From positions 85,375 through 112,267 of the forward strand of contig WELB01000107.1 in assembly GCA_009602725.1 (NCBI GenBank): 26,893 bases of DNA, in the 5' to 3' direction. Source of the stretch: Spirogloea muscicola. Its lineage: Eukaryota; Streptophyta; Zygnematophyceae; Spirogloeales; Spirogloeaceae. Position numbers and translations under genes: made by a program. The notes under the pieces were generated by a model. It saw only the letters and a program-made list of their open reading frames with translations. It was not told the DNA's origin and searched no databases. This document shows positions 8,871 through 20,920 of the stretch, piece by piece (positions within the stretch are counted from its first letter, which is position 1; each line of letters begins with the position of its first letter).

Positions 8871-9301
8871 GTAAACGAGAGCGTGCGCGAAGCGCATGAA
8901 ATGGAAGGGATGCTAAATTCAAGCCACCACATTGTTCACGCAGAATCCAGTGCAAAGTAAACAAGGCTACGTAAACCGAAGCACTATGCTTTGTAGAAGA
9001 AGGAAGAACTTCGAGGACCGTCCTCTTCCTCGTACGCACTTGGCAGGCCCACAACTTCTTTTTTGATGTTGGTAAAAGGCGTGCTTCCTGCTCGAGTTGC
9101 AGTAAGACCTGAAACGAACGCTCAGACGACAAACATCATCAACACAAACACAACTGCATAAGATAACAATTTCACTCTTCACAAAGTAACACCAAGTTAA
9201 GTTTCGGCTATGTTATCTTTCCCGCCTGTCAGAACCAGCTCAAAGAGCACCCCCGCCCCAGGCGGCGGCGGCGGCGGCGGCCGCGGCGCGGCGGCCAGGC
9301 C
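8871..9301. other. Upstream region of the penicillin-binding protein gene
   Basis: No gene was recognised. The region presumably holds the promoter and 5' UTR of the downstream gene, but no TATA box or other element stands out. GC content rises sharply from about 9245, with (GGC)n-like sequence just before the start codon. Confidence 0.4.
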
Positions 9302-12300
9302 ATGGAGGGCCGCGGCATCGCCGCCNACGCCGCCTCGACGGCGGCGCTGGCGACGGCAGGAGGAGTCGCCCTGAGTGCGTCCGCGGCCATGGCCGGCATA
9401 GGTCTGGCGGCGGCAGCTGCGGCGGCCGCGAAGGCCGTCGACGACGCCCCTGCCGCAGCTCGCCGGCAATCGGCCGCAAGGCTGCGTGCCGTGCAGTGCC
9501 GCCTCGAGGAGGCCCTACGACGTTCCGCGAAGGCGGCTCGGCAGCGCGTGGCGACCGTCGCGGAGGCACCGCCAGCCAACGGGGACGCCACCAGCGGCAG
9601 CGGCAGCGGCGGCGGCAGGGCTGGCCAGCCATTGCCGCGGGACCTGGAGCTCTCCCAGCGCGGCGTGGCGCTGGCGCTGGCCTTCGGCGGCGGCGCGGCG
9701 CTGCTGCACACGCTGCTCTCGGCGCTGCCGCCGGACTTCCTGGACCGCTGGCGCGGCCTCTTCAGCGAGCAGCCGCACGCGGAGCCGTCGCTTCGCGGCG
9801 GCGAGTCCCGCGGCGGCACCGTGCTCTACGACCGCCGCGGCGCGGTTATCGCCACCGTCGTCCCCGGCGGCTTCAGCGGCACGCGGCCCGAGCTCGGGCG
9901 CGCCAGGCGCTCCACGCCGCTGCGGCCCAGCGAGATCCCCTCAGCAATGTGGCAGGCCGTCGTGGCCTCCGAGGACCGCAGCTTCTTCGACCATCGTGGG
10001 TTCGACCCCAGGGGGCTTTCCCGTGCGCTCGTTACTATGGCGAGGAGCGGCGGCGGCAGCACCATCACTCAGCAGGTCAGAGCTGGGGCCGCGCTTAGAT
10101 GGAGGTCTGCAGCTGCTGTCTGGTCCGGTCAAGTGAGACACATGGCAAGCTGACGGCGTGGCTTCCGTCCTGCAAACAACGGCTTTATGTAGTCGAGCAG
10201 GCCATTCAGTGCGCCGTGCCGTTCAGTTGCGGCTCATTGTCATCTATGCTGTGTGGGATTGCTGACAAGCCAAGCCTCGTTTGGGCCGGAGCATCCAGCT
10301 GGTGAAGAACGTGTTCCTCACCAACGAGCGCAAGTGGGCGCGCAAGCTGGTTGAGATCATCCTCGCTGTCATCATCGAGCGCAAGATGTCCAAGTGGGAT
10401 ATCCTGCACCTCTACCTCAGCAAGGTCAGGGACCCAGCGTCCAGTCCAAGGAATGCCCACATCGTCCTCTCAATTGGCAGCTCAATCTCATGGAGTTGCT
10501 CTGAAGATTGCTGGGCTTGAGCCTGCCTGCCTTGACAGGACTTGTCCATACTTTCATATGGTTGCATGTAATACTTGGACCTACTGACGTAGTCGTTGCC
10601 CACGTTTGTTGGCTAGATATACTGGGGCCATGGCGTGAATGGGATCGAGGCCGCGTCTGCGCTCTACTTTGGGAAGCACCCATCGCTGCTCACGCTGGGC
10701 GAGTGCGCAATGCTGGCCGGCATCATCCCCGCCCCCGAGCTCCTGTCGCCCTACCGAGATCCTAGCAGGTCATCTGACTCTCACCGCAAAGCTAAGACTT
10801 GCAAATGTATGTTGCTGCACTTACTTGAGCAAACAAATAAGAGTTATTAAGGTCAGCAGTCTAGTGCTGATCTATGATCTTAGGTTCCACTAAGGATGCC
10901 GCCTGCAAGCATGCAGCGGGACAAAACTGGTGTATTCTGGATATGGGCATCTGCTTATCTCAAGCACTCTGCTGACACACAGAGGGAGGAAGCCGCAGGC
11001 TAGGGCCCTGCGGAGGATGGTGGAGGCCGGCTTCCTGGACTCAGCTACCGCGGCGCGCGCCGTGAACGAGCTGCTTGTCCTGGGTACCGAAGCAAAGCAG
11101 CAGGGCACCTCAGGACCCTGGCGAGCCCCGTACTTTGTCAGTGAGGTATACTTGTGCCTGCGTCCCAGTCACACTGTCCGTCTACCGCCCTTAGATTTTT
11201 GCATGGGTCTGCAGTGCCTTTTATTGCTCTCATCTGTGAATGGGCCCTTCCTGCTTAACATCAATGGGAAATGTTGGCATCATTACCTGGATCCATGCAG
11301 GAAGGCAGATTGCAAATATTTATTGTACTTGTAACATGAAGTAGTTGTTCAAAGGGAAGCTCGTGTGCAATTTGTGCTCCTCATTCTCAACGTGGTGACT
11401 GTCTGGTCCAGGTGCTCCATCTTCTGAATCAGAAGTACGGCCGCGAAGAGATTCTTCGTGGCGGGCTTCAGGTCTGCCCAGGAGCTCTGCATAGCCTTTC
11501 AGCTGCATCCAAAGCTTTCAAATTTCAAGGAACTGTGAAATAGCTAATTTCTACCTGTAGTCACATCTCCTTCTGTATTTCCGCCATCCTCCCTCTTAAG
11601 CACAAGTCAGCTGCTGTGTTTGGTCAGCTGCTTCACTGTAGCTGCACCACCTTTAGCTCACTGGCTTATTTGGCAACTGCATAGCATGTGCTGAAGATTC
11701 AATCTTGCGGTCGTCAGAATGACAACGTGGCAGTAACCCCCCTTCTCATTCTGCTTAAATTGCCATCCCCTGCATGCCAGCAGCGAGGAGACCAACTCGT
11801 GCATGCTGCCTCTTCCACTAACTTCCCTTCTAACTTGCGCTGGTCAGCACCTTGCCTGTCCCGGTATTCAGATCCTAACAGTGCAAGCAACAACAACTGT
11901 GCAGGTCTATACAACACTCGATCTGGGCATGCAAGATATTGCTGAGAAGGTTGTGAGGGACACAGGCATTGAGCTTGACAGGGAGAGGAACATCCTTGCA
12001 GAGAGAGGCTTGGTAACGGCCAGAAAGAAGCTGGACGACATGCTGGCATCCAAGCAAGATCAAGTCCTCGAGCTGGTGGCCGCTGCCAGCGCTGCGGCCG
12101 CTGCACGGAGGTACTTATCTTAGTGCTGCAGTTCGCCACTGTTTGAGCACTGAGGATTGTGGTTGCCTGCTCAGTACTTGCTTGCACTTTTTCAGTAGCT
12201 GCTAGGCAAGCAATTTACTTGCAGTGGTGCCTAGACCATAGACAGCTATTTTTGGTTGCTGGTGCAGGGATGTGGAAGCTGCAGTAGCTTGGGAAGAAGA

Positions 12301-15300
12301 GAGTGGGAGGCGCAATATCAGGTAACTTCTCTCTCTTTCCCATGTGTCATTGTATTTATCACATACAAGTCCTGAGCTGAGATTTCACAATATTGACCTG
12401 CCAGTATGAATGAGAAATGCTCATTTGGGGATACAACGGTGGTGTAAGCAGTCAAGCAGTGACTTGCAGTCGTCTTCGCAATGATGAATATTTCTTGCAC
12501 TATCAGAACTGCAGATAGGCTATTCTCTGCAATCTCAACTATAGAATCTTGGCAGTCTGCCAGGTCTCGTGGATTGAGTCCTATGCCTCTTGCCACTAGC
12601 TTGATGAACATTGTATCTTTCGCACGATGTTGTCAATGCTAGCTAATTTTTTTGAATACTTGCTATATTACTGCTAAGAGAGCTTACTGCATGTTCACCG
12701 GCTTGCAGCACCCTGGATGCCCTGGAGAGAGCTCAGGAAGACGACCGAGCAGCTGCTGCTGCAGCTGCTGCTGCCATCAAAAGATACACCACCCAGTAGT
12801 GCTCTCTTCCCTCCATGTGCGTTGCAGTCATTGTGTGACGCCTTCCTGCCTGGATGCATCCCGCTTGCAAGGTGGAGCAAGAATGTCACAAGCCCTTGTG
12901 TTACAGACGTGCTGTAAGGTAGCCATGATAGTTGATGCATGTATGGACTGGTTCATCTTTCAAGTACCGACACTCCGTGGTGCAGAGAAGCGGCGATGCG
13001 TGCAACCATTGCCGCTTACGAGGAAGAGATCAAGAAGGCTGGAGAAGCCAGGTGAGCAGAACCCAGGCCGCTTCCCACTGCTTAGGCTAGATTGTCATTC
13101 GGAACTTTGACTCCAGTTGGTCAGATGCTGTCTGCGCTTTTTTGACTTGGGGAAGCAGCGTGGATGCGGGGATGCTATTCATGTTACTTGCTGCTGTCCT
13201 TGGCAAGACGACATCAGCAAGTGCAAAGATGCTATTGTTGAGTTCTTAAATATTATGATCATTGCAAAGGCCAGACATGCAGAGCGCTTTCATCACCCAA
13301 TTATATGGCATGAAGGCATTGTGCTGAGTAGATGTCAGTGCCACTGAGAGGTGAGCTAGTCGCTGACTCAAAGCAGCTGCTGTGTTGCGCTGCCCAAAGG
13401 CTGGAGGGTGCCATGGTTGCCATGGATCCTGCAGACGGAGCCATAAGGGTCCTCGTGGGTGGACGGGACTACTACGAGAGTAACTTCAATCGTGCTACAC
13501 AGGTGGGTGGAGTAGTATAGCAGTATGAAGCTGCAATCCTTGTTCTTGATTTATACATAAGATCGGAATTCCAGCCTCTCATCTGCACAAGGATAGCAGC
13601 ATGTTCCTTACATGCCACCCGGCAATCATGTCAGGCTCTGAGGCCTCCAGGCTCCACATTCAAGCCCTTGGTGTATCTCACGGCTTTCTCTCAAGGCATG
13701 TAAGTTGAGCGTATTTCTCATGCACCTCGTGAGCTATCATGCTGCCAACTTACAGCTATAGATGTCAGGGCAAAGTAGGTTTGCTGAGGCTCCTTAATCA
13801 ACTGATGCAAAGAAGGGCTCTCTTTATACTTAGACAACACCATCAGCGCCTGCTTGTTAAGACAGCCTTTCCCTGATGTTTCGCAGAGAGAAGGACTTCT
13901 TGGTGGTGGATGAGCCGTACAGCGTTGGCAACTTTACACCCGAGAATTATGACCGAAAATTCAGAGGGGAGGTACGACTACTGTAGATTGCATGTCCTCT
14001 CATTGCAGACGTTCCATGCATGCTCACAGGATCTCATTTCTAGGCCATTTTCAGCTGCTGTTGGAGGTGTTTGAAAATGTGACCTTTTGAAGAGACCTTC
14101 ATTTGATGCAATCGTGTCTCAAGGCGAATGCATACTGTGCTGCTCATGAAGCTCGCTCACAGACTTTCCTTCTCTTGACTTACAGGTCACACTGGAGTAT
14201 GCACTCCTCAAGTCGCTCAATGTCCCTACAGTGAAGCTTTGTGCAGAAGTTGGAGTTGACAAGGTGCAGAAGCACTGTGGACATGTTTAAGTCATTGCTT
14301 ATGAATCAATTCGCATTGATCCGCCAAGAGCTGAGCAAAACTGTATACTTGTCCTCATATAGACTGGTTGACGTGATCGTGTCTGAGCTTGCAATGAGAC
14401 AGGACAAAGCCAACCACTGCCTTCTTGAGTGCCCTGCAGGTGTGCGAGATTGCAAGAAAGTTAGGCATTCATACAAGCCTGCCTCATGAGCTCGCACTGT
14501 CCCTAGGAGGTTGTGAGGTACGCCACCCTGCTTCTGTGATTGTTGTCACTTGCACAAGAGCCTTGTATAGAGGTCATACCTTTGGTGATGTACAAGTGCG
14601 TCAGCTGAAGACGTGCCTGTATGTACAAAGAGCAACATCTGTAATCTCATAAGGCAAACTCCTTGCCATAGTGACAAACTTATCAAGTCTCAAGTCAGGC
14701 GGATTGTGGTTGGTTGCAGGTCACGCCTGTGCAGCTGGCCACAGTGTATTGCACCATTGCTAGTGGCGGCTACTTTCACAAGTCGCACCTCATCACACGT
14801 GTGGAGAGCTTTGAGGGTAGGGTGCTTGAGGAGTTCAAGGTACGAGGCTGCTACTGAAGGGCTAGAATTGCACTATAGCTACAGTTTTGAACATGTCAGT
14901 ATTTTCCGAGTACAAAGAAGAAGGTATTGAACAAGTATTACCTTAGCAAGATCTATCGAATGCCTGGAAAGGTCTACTGCTTTTCACTTGCGTCTACTAC
15001 TGCCTTCTCACTGCTTCAAGCACAATGTGGTCTATGCACATCGTTAATATTGGACTTATTTGACCATTTGAAGTAGGCATGTCAGTTCTGCAATCACTTA
15101 TACCTTCGTTACTCTTCTATCTTGCCTAATGTACCAGCCACCTGACAAGAACAAGGCTCCTGTGGTGGATGAGTACGCAGTATCGGAGCTTCGCCAGCTC
15201 CTCCAGGTATGCATGGCAATACCTTTAAAGATCACGAAGTCTCATTCGAAGTATTGCTGACTCTGTAGGAGGCAATAGGCAGAACGTATATTTACCTGCT

Positions 15301-17358
15301 CAGGAATAGAAGCCAGCCTTAGCATGTCAGGCTGGTGTGTTGGTGCAGGTAAGGGAATTATAGAAAGGTTGTTTTGAAGACACCCATGTATTCAAATCTG
15401 TCCGTCAGCCACATCCTTGTAAATGACGTCCATGACATCGCTGATGCTTGCCAATGATCTGCTTGCAGGCTTGTGTCGAAAGGGGCACAGGGAAGGCTGC
15501 TCAGCTGGCGAGGCCCTGCGCTGGCAAGACAGGGACTTCTGATGGCCACCGGGACGTCTGGTTTGCAGGCTTTACCCCACAGATCTCAACTGTGGTGAGT
15601 GTACTTGGTCACATTTCTACTAACTGCAGCATTGCCTCAATGTGAAGCCTGTTCCACTGCCCATGAACGTTATATGAGAGCATGGGGATCGTTGCCATCA
15701 TGTCAGGTGTGGTTGGGTTATGACGACAACGCCCCTGTGGGTGGCCTACATCCAGGTGCACAGAAACTGCACTAAACCTCTGCACATCACATGACACGGA
15801 GACCATCTGTGTAGCTGCTTCAGATTTGTCCAGCAGTCAAGACTGCAGTGTCTTGGGGCCCTATCTACAGGCATGTCAACGTTCCCTAGGTTGCGAGCAT
15901 AGTACTTCCAGACTAAGGTCGTGGGCTCGCTTGAGAGTGTGGACGGCTGTGTCTTGGCAGCTACTGGAGCTGCTCACGCTGCTCCAATGTGGAAGCGCTT
16001 TATGTCAGCTGCACATGAGGTGAGCTGCCCAGTTTTTTTTTATTGACTGACTGTTTTTTAGTAAGTTATTGCAGGAGAGCGGGCTACATCATGGTGGCTT
16101 CTGCGGAGCTACTGTCAGTCAGTACATAGGCAGCTTGTATGGTAACATCTAAGGGAGGGGTTTGACATTCTTATGTAGGGTTTGCCAGTGGAGAAGTTCC
16201 ACGACATTGGGAGGGATAAGCACGGCGGCAGGGCACCACGGGAGTTCCTCAAGCGCTCCAGAAGGCCTCAGAAGAGCTTCCTGAGGGTAACTTTGTCTTC
16301 TGATCCTAAGCCCGAGTAAACACTGCCTGGACACTGAGGCCAAGCTGTCATGAGCTTGAGGCTGTGCATGACCTCCTCATGACATGACTCGGATTTGGCG
16401 ATGCTTATGCAGAACTGGAGGGGGGCAAGTGAGGCGAGAGAGGGGAGCAGCTTGCGGCAAGTGGTGACGAGCACGTGGAAGGATGTCTGGGACTGGGAGA
16501 AGGCGAGCAGTGCGTGGGAGGAGAAGGAGAAGATGGAGCAGTGGGCGAGCCAGCGGCTGGAGCGCTCTGACGAGCTCCGGGCCATGAGGGCGGCGTGGAC
16601 GCCCCTTGGCCGGGCCAGGTGGGCTGCTTAGTGGCGACATCAACATCTTGTTCACGTAGATTGAGCATATATGTGATATCTAATGACATAATGTATAATA
16701 TAGTGTATAGTATACATAATATCTGAAATTAACAATGTACAACGTTAGACTCAACTGTGTTGGTTGAGGCCGGCCTGCCCGTGACCTTGACAGGGTGGGA
16801 GACGACATCAGTGAGAGGACCGACGAAGACGATGCAAGCTTCCTCACCAGAATGGCAAGCGGCGAGGATGGGTCCCGGCAGGGGCACACGCGGTGGGATC
16901 TCATCGAGGACCGTGAGCAGGACGGTAGCCGGGAAAGTGGGCGACGGCCGGAGCGTCGGCAGGGGCTGGCGCTGTTCACGCGCTCCCGGCGGGCCGAGCC
17001 GCCACCAGAGGTGGCGGCGGCGCTGGAGGAGGACGAGTGGGTGGAGGACGGCGACGTGTGCGCTGTGGAGAGGGACGACGACGGAGGAGGAGCAAGATGG
17101 AGCGGCGAGAGCGGCGACGCCTTCGCCGAGCAGCGGCCCTCGATCTTCCGGCGGAAGTCGTCTGGCCGTGCCTCAGACCCCAACTGCGCCGACCGGCCGT
17201 TCCTGCAGCGCAAGCCTTCCCGAAGGCGGCAGGCGCGCCTCGTGAGCTTGGAGGTGGCGGGCCCAACAGAGACGCAGGTGGCCGGTGACGTGCTGCCAAG
17301 TGCCCTCTCACCTGTAGATGTGCCCCTGCCTAAGGTAAGATTTCTGGAGAAAGTGTAG
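9302..17358 (+). CDS. Class A penicillin-binding protein (GT51 glycosyltransferase + transpeptidase), plastid-targeted
   Basis: It would polymerise and cross-link peptidoglycan, probably at the plastid envelope. The 22 exons are 9302-10075, 10299-10424, 10617-10768, 10983-11145, 11412-11471, 11905-12110, 12268-12321, 12709-12795, 12986-13051, 13400-13502, 13635-13699, 13887-13971, 14186-14263, 14440-14517, 14720-14839, 15138-15206, 15469-15594, 15707-15740, 15961-16019, 16179-16286, 16413-16618 and 16794-17358. They join in frame to 1127 residues. Residues 1-110 are Ala/Arg-rich (transit-like, with an N base at 9325); a membrane helix spans about 121-144. GT51 motifs are intact: [10 protein letters not shown] (E224), GGSTITQQ (252-258), RKLVE (E277), [13 protein letters not shown] and LAGIIPAPE. 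Transpeptidase motifs are intact: STFK (S604, K607), SLN (657-659) and KTGT (782-785). Residues about 445-562 are a helical Ala/Glu insertion, and 836-1127 a charged tail. The last exon may instead be spliced after 17334. Confidence 0.92.
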
Positions 17359-18422
17359 CTTAGCATAATCAGCATGATTAAGTGCAAGCTTTTTGATGCT
17401 GGCAGACAGGCCATGGCTACTCGAGTTGCATATAACACAAGGTCTTTTTGACTCTGGGCTGTCTGCCTGGCCAACTTAGCGACTCAGCCTGTTGCAAATT
17501 GCTCCACATGAATGGAACGATTGCTGTACAAGCATGGGATGAGTACAAGCACTCCCTTCCAACGTGTTCACCAGTGAAAATAATTGTTCCCGACATTTGC
17601 ATGGTTCTCCTTATTTTATGGTCACTGACCATCAAAGTGCATAGCTTCACTGCAGCTTCTACTTCCATGTAGCAACTTCTCCCCGCTGCTAGAATTCGTT
17701 ATCCAGCTATCAATCTTCCTCTTAAGAACCTCAAGGAGCTGTGGAGGAAGCCTCTCACTTTGCTGAAAGGACATGCACATGGGTCGTCTTGTGGTCCGGT
17801 ACTCCGCAGATTGTTGCCAGAGATTCCTTTATTTAGCCAAAGGCACATGGTGGCTATCTTGGTGACGATTGTCTTGCTAGCCTCGCGTTGGCATCTTTGT
17901 CGACTAGGCTGCATTAGCTTGCCTCAGCATCTCCTCACTGCCAAGCAAGCAAGCCAGCTCATCTTCTTTACTGAAACATGCTAGCCCGCCAGTAGAACTT
18001 TCCTTCTAAGTGAAGCGATGAGTACTGTATGTAAATGATTCCTGTCACGCAAACCAAGGCCTGGGCAAGTTGTCTATTTACAACGTCCTAGCTTCGCCAC
18101 TAGCAAGGCCGGCATCCTTGACTCAAGCAAGTGCTGCATTGAAATCGAAATCAAAATCAGGATCAGCTGCATTGAGCTATATGCGCAGCTGCAGGCTGTG
18201 GCCTGAAAATCTGCATCTTGGAGGTTTAGCGACGACTATTACAAAAGCTTACATGCACAAAGACACTTATGTACAAGACTGGTGCCTACAGATGCCGCTG
18301 TTGGATTTCTCGACTTGGCATCTAGTAAGGTGCAGTTTGAGGAAGTCGCATCTGCTGGGCTTCCGCCTCTGACTCACTGCACACTTGCCTGGCTAACAAG
18401 CACAGCAGGCAGCTACATTTTA
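17359..18422. other. Intergenic region between convergent genes
   Basis: This lies between the 3' ends of the penicillin-binding protein gene (+) and an alcohol dehydrogenase gene (-). No family-like reading frame was recognised. If the last penicillin-binding protein exon is spliced at 17334, a further exon could lie here, but none has a supporting motif. On the minus strand TGTAA, the usual green-algal polyadenylation signal, occurs at 18249-18253 and 18078-18082 and could serve the dehydrogenase. Confidence 0.4.
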
Positions 18423-20920
18423 TCATTCTTCCGCAGCTTGGGCCATCAAGCCCTCCGCCTTGGCATAGCTCTCGCAGTCGAGCACCTGCCTGAAATGCGT
18501 CTTGCAACTGCGCATGCGCTCGATCGCCTTGTCCACCTGCAAGAAAACCAGCCATTGGTTGGCAGCTGCTAATCCCCTATTACCTTATCGTGTGCTTGCC
18601 CCCTCTTGATTGCCCAAGCATCAGATGGACTCATCGCTTGGGTAGGATGTGCAGGTTATGTGAAATCACCTGTATCCAAGACAGACTCCCACTCATTTAT
18701 AAAGGAAGAGCTTCGACTCGGCAACCCGTGTTCTTGCTACTGACCTCGTCCAGACGAAGCAGCTCAGTCCTGGGCCGCACGTTGTGCTTGACGGCCATGT
18801 TGAGCATCTCCCGCGTCTGCCTCCGGCTGCCCACCCAGACACTGTGGATGGTCTTCTGCAGACCGGCCAGCCGGAATGGGTCGACGTGCAGAGGCTGCTC
18901 CTTGGGAGGGATGCCGATCTGGCACGACAGCGGCACACAGTGTCAGTGTTCAGGTGGAGTACCAAGGAAGTCGTAGCTTGACAGTCAGTCAATTAGCAGA
19001 TGTGCTGAGCTACGCGCGTAAGCCTGGCGATGCTCACCTGGCAGTAGACAGCACCAGGCTTCACGAGCTCAATCAATCTGTCGTAATCGGTGTCGAATGG
19101 GTTGGTGGACGCCACGAAGTCCAGGCTTTGCTGCAACGGCTTCATCTCATCGTCGTTGTTGCGGTCCACCACTTCGTCTGCTCCGAGCTCCTTAGCCAGC
19201 GCTTCCTTGTCCTGGGCATGCCCCGAGATTGCATATACCTGGGTGCGCACGCATCACGGAGTGGACAAGCTCCACTTGCAGAAGTCAAGCTGCTGATGAC
19301 TGGTGGCCCACGCTGACAGAGCTGCACGTAGCAAGTCATACATAGACATCCCAACTTATACGCAACATCTATCTGCTCAACCACTGCTTGCCAGATTCGC
19401 AGCTGGGCACAGAGCTCAGGCGACTCTTTCCTGAATACCTGCGAGGCATCCGCATCAATCACTTCAAATTTGAGCTTCAAGAAGTAATCGAAGTCAGTAA
19501 GTGGCGCTCTTGCTACAAGCGACTCACATGGCTATTCAGAGATCACTGACCTTGGCTGCCCCGAAGACCTTACACCACTGAAGCGCCAAGTGGCCCAGCC
19601 CACCAATGCCGTTGATGCCAACATGCATGCCCTTCTTGACGCAGCGAGAGATGGGGTTGTAGGTTGTCACGCCAGCGCACAGCAGCGGTGCGACGTGCTC
19701 GTCATCGATCTCATCGGGAAGGTGGAATGCGTAATATGCGGGGCCTTGGAACTGGACAAACACATGCAGGGACAACACGGCTCGACTTCACTGCCGAGAT
19801 CTCATACTGGTTGGATTCTCTTGAGCAGCGCTGACTACATGCATCTCGGGGTTGGCCTCAAGAAGATAATCAATGTTTGCAGGCCGCACATGTAGAAGTG
19901 GGCAGTGGGCCAGCTAAGTCTTGCAAAGTTGAGAGATAAAGTGGGCATTGCTACTTGAGCTTATCAGGCGAGTCTGAGGAACAAATGGCGTCATCGCTGC
20001 ATGGGACGTGCCTGTGTGGCATAGCCGCCAAAGTTGGGGTCGTACAGGAACTTGGCGCGCTTCGGGTTCTTGGGCTCGTAGTGCCCGATGTCGACGCAGA
20101 GGTGGTCGTCGCCGCGCAGGCAGAACTCGCACCTCTCGCAGCAGTTGCGGTTGGGCCCGAACCCCACGCGCTGGCCGACGTGGAAGTCCTTCACGGCTGG
20201 GCCGCGTCTGATGACCCTGCCCACCACCTCGTGCCCTGCTCAAACCCCCGAGTCTTAGCATACTCCTCTTCACTTGCATGCCACAAATTGTGCTGAATGC
20301 TGCTGCAGTATCTGCTGCACCGTGGTACTCATTCGCCAACATTTTTACTTCTGCACATCACTGTGACTTTCCCCTACCGTGCTACACACTGTGATAGTAG
20401 TACACCGCAAATACTGAAAGGTGGACTTTACGAAGCTTGTCCTGCATTTATTCCTACTCACTGACTCCACTGCTGTAGTATGTAAGCCTCTAGACCCTGA
20501 CGAGTTGGGCTGCCAGCTCAGGACCTGGTATGATGGGCGGCACGTATCCCAGCGGCCAGTCCGCGTCCATCACGTGCGGGTCTGCCCAACCATGCAAAAC
20601 AGCGTGCCACACTGTTAGATGGATGCGACCCTCAAAGCACAAGCCAAGGGGCTGCCTTTCATGCCAAGATAAGCTGGTGCATGAGAACCTTCGGAGGTCC
20701 TTTACAATACTTAGATACAAGCTTGCCCACCGCTGTGGCAGACGCCCGAGCGGGTGATCTGGATGCGCAAGTCGTCGTCCTCCATGGGGTAGTGCTGGAA
20801 GTAGAACTTCTCGATCTTGCCCTTGGGCTCGTTCTGCCCGAAGCCGATGGCATCCGCCTCGTGCTTGTCTCCAAGGAGCACGTCCCCCGTCGGGTGCTCC
20901 TTGCGCGCCTTACCCTCCAT
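18423..20920 (-). CDS. Zinc-dependent alcohol dehydrogenase, CAD-like (copy 1 of divergent pair)
   Basis: A medium-chain dehydrogenase that would interconvert an alcohol and an aldehyde with NADP(H); the substrate cannot be read from sequence. Exons in transcript order: 20920-20731, 20581-20525, 20235-20012, 19751-19551, 19238-19038, 18918-18745 and 18536-18423, together 386 residues, all in frame. Catalytic zinc ligands are C61 (GVCHS), H84/E85 (GHE) and C182 (CAGVT). The structural zinc set is C115, C118, C121 and C129. The nucleotide loop is GIGGLG at 205-210. It has no obvious organelle signal. The intron after residue 157 has a GC donor (CAG|GCACGT), whereas the paralogue has GT there; the second intron donor is GTCCTG, also weak. 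ATG at 20920 matches family length, but an AG just upstream leaves room for an extra 5' exon. The paralogue at 23059-25487 shares all but one intron. Confidence 0.9.

Noticed and set aside
8388-8899. Overlapping plus-strand open frames of 130-155 codons rich in Leu, Phe, Ser and Pro
   Set aside because: They run through dispersed-repeat copies whose T/C bias produces hydrophobic translations in all three frames; no start, intron or domain supports a gene.
9229-9819. Long minus-strand open frames opposite the first penicillin-binding protein exon
   Set aside because: They are shadows of the GC-rich plus-strand exon, which carries clear enzyme motifs; the shadow translations are low-complexity Arg/Ala/Pro without a family signature.
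16680-17474. 264-codon minus-strand open frame opposite the last penicillin-binding protein exons
   Set aside because: It spans two plus-strand exons and the AT-rich intron, is Ser/Arg-rich, and shows no family motif; plus-strand phases and splice sites explain the region better.
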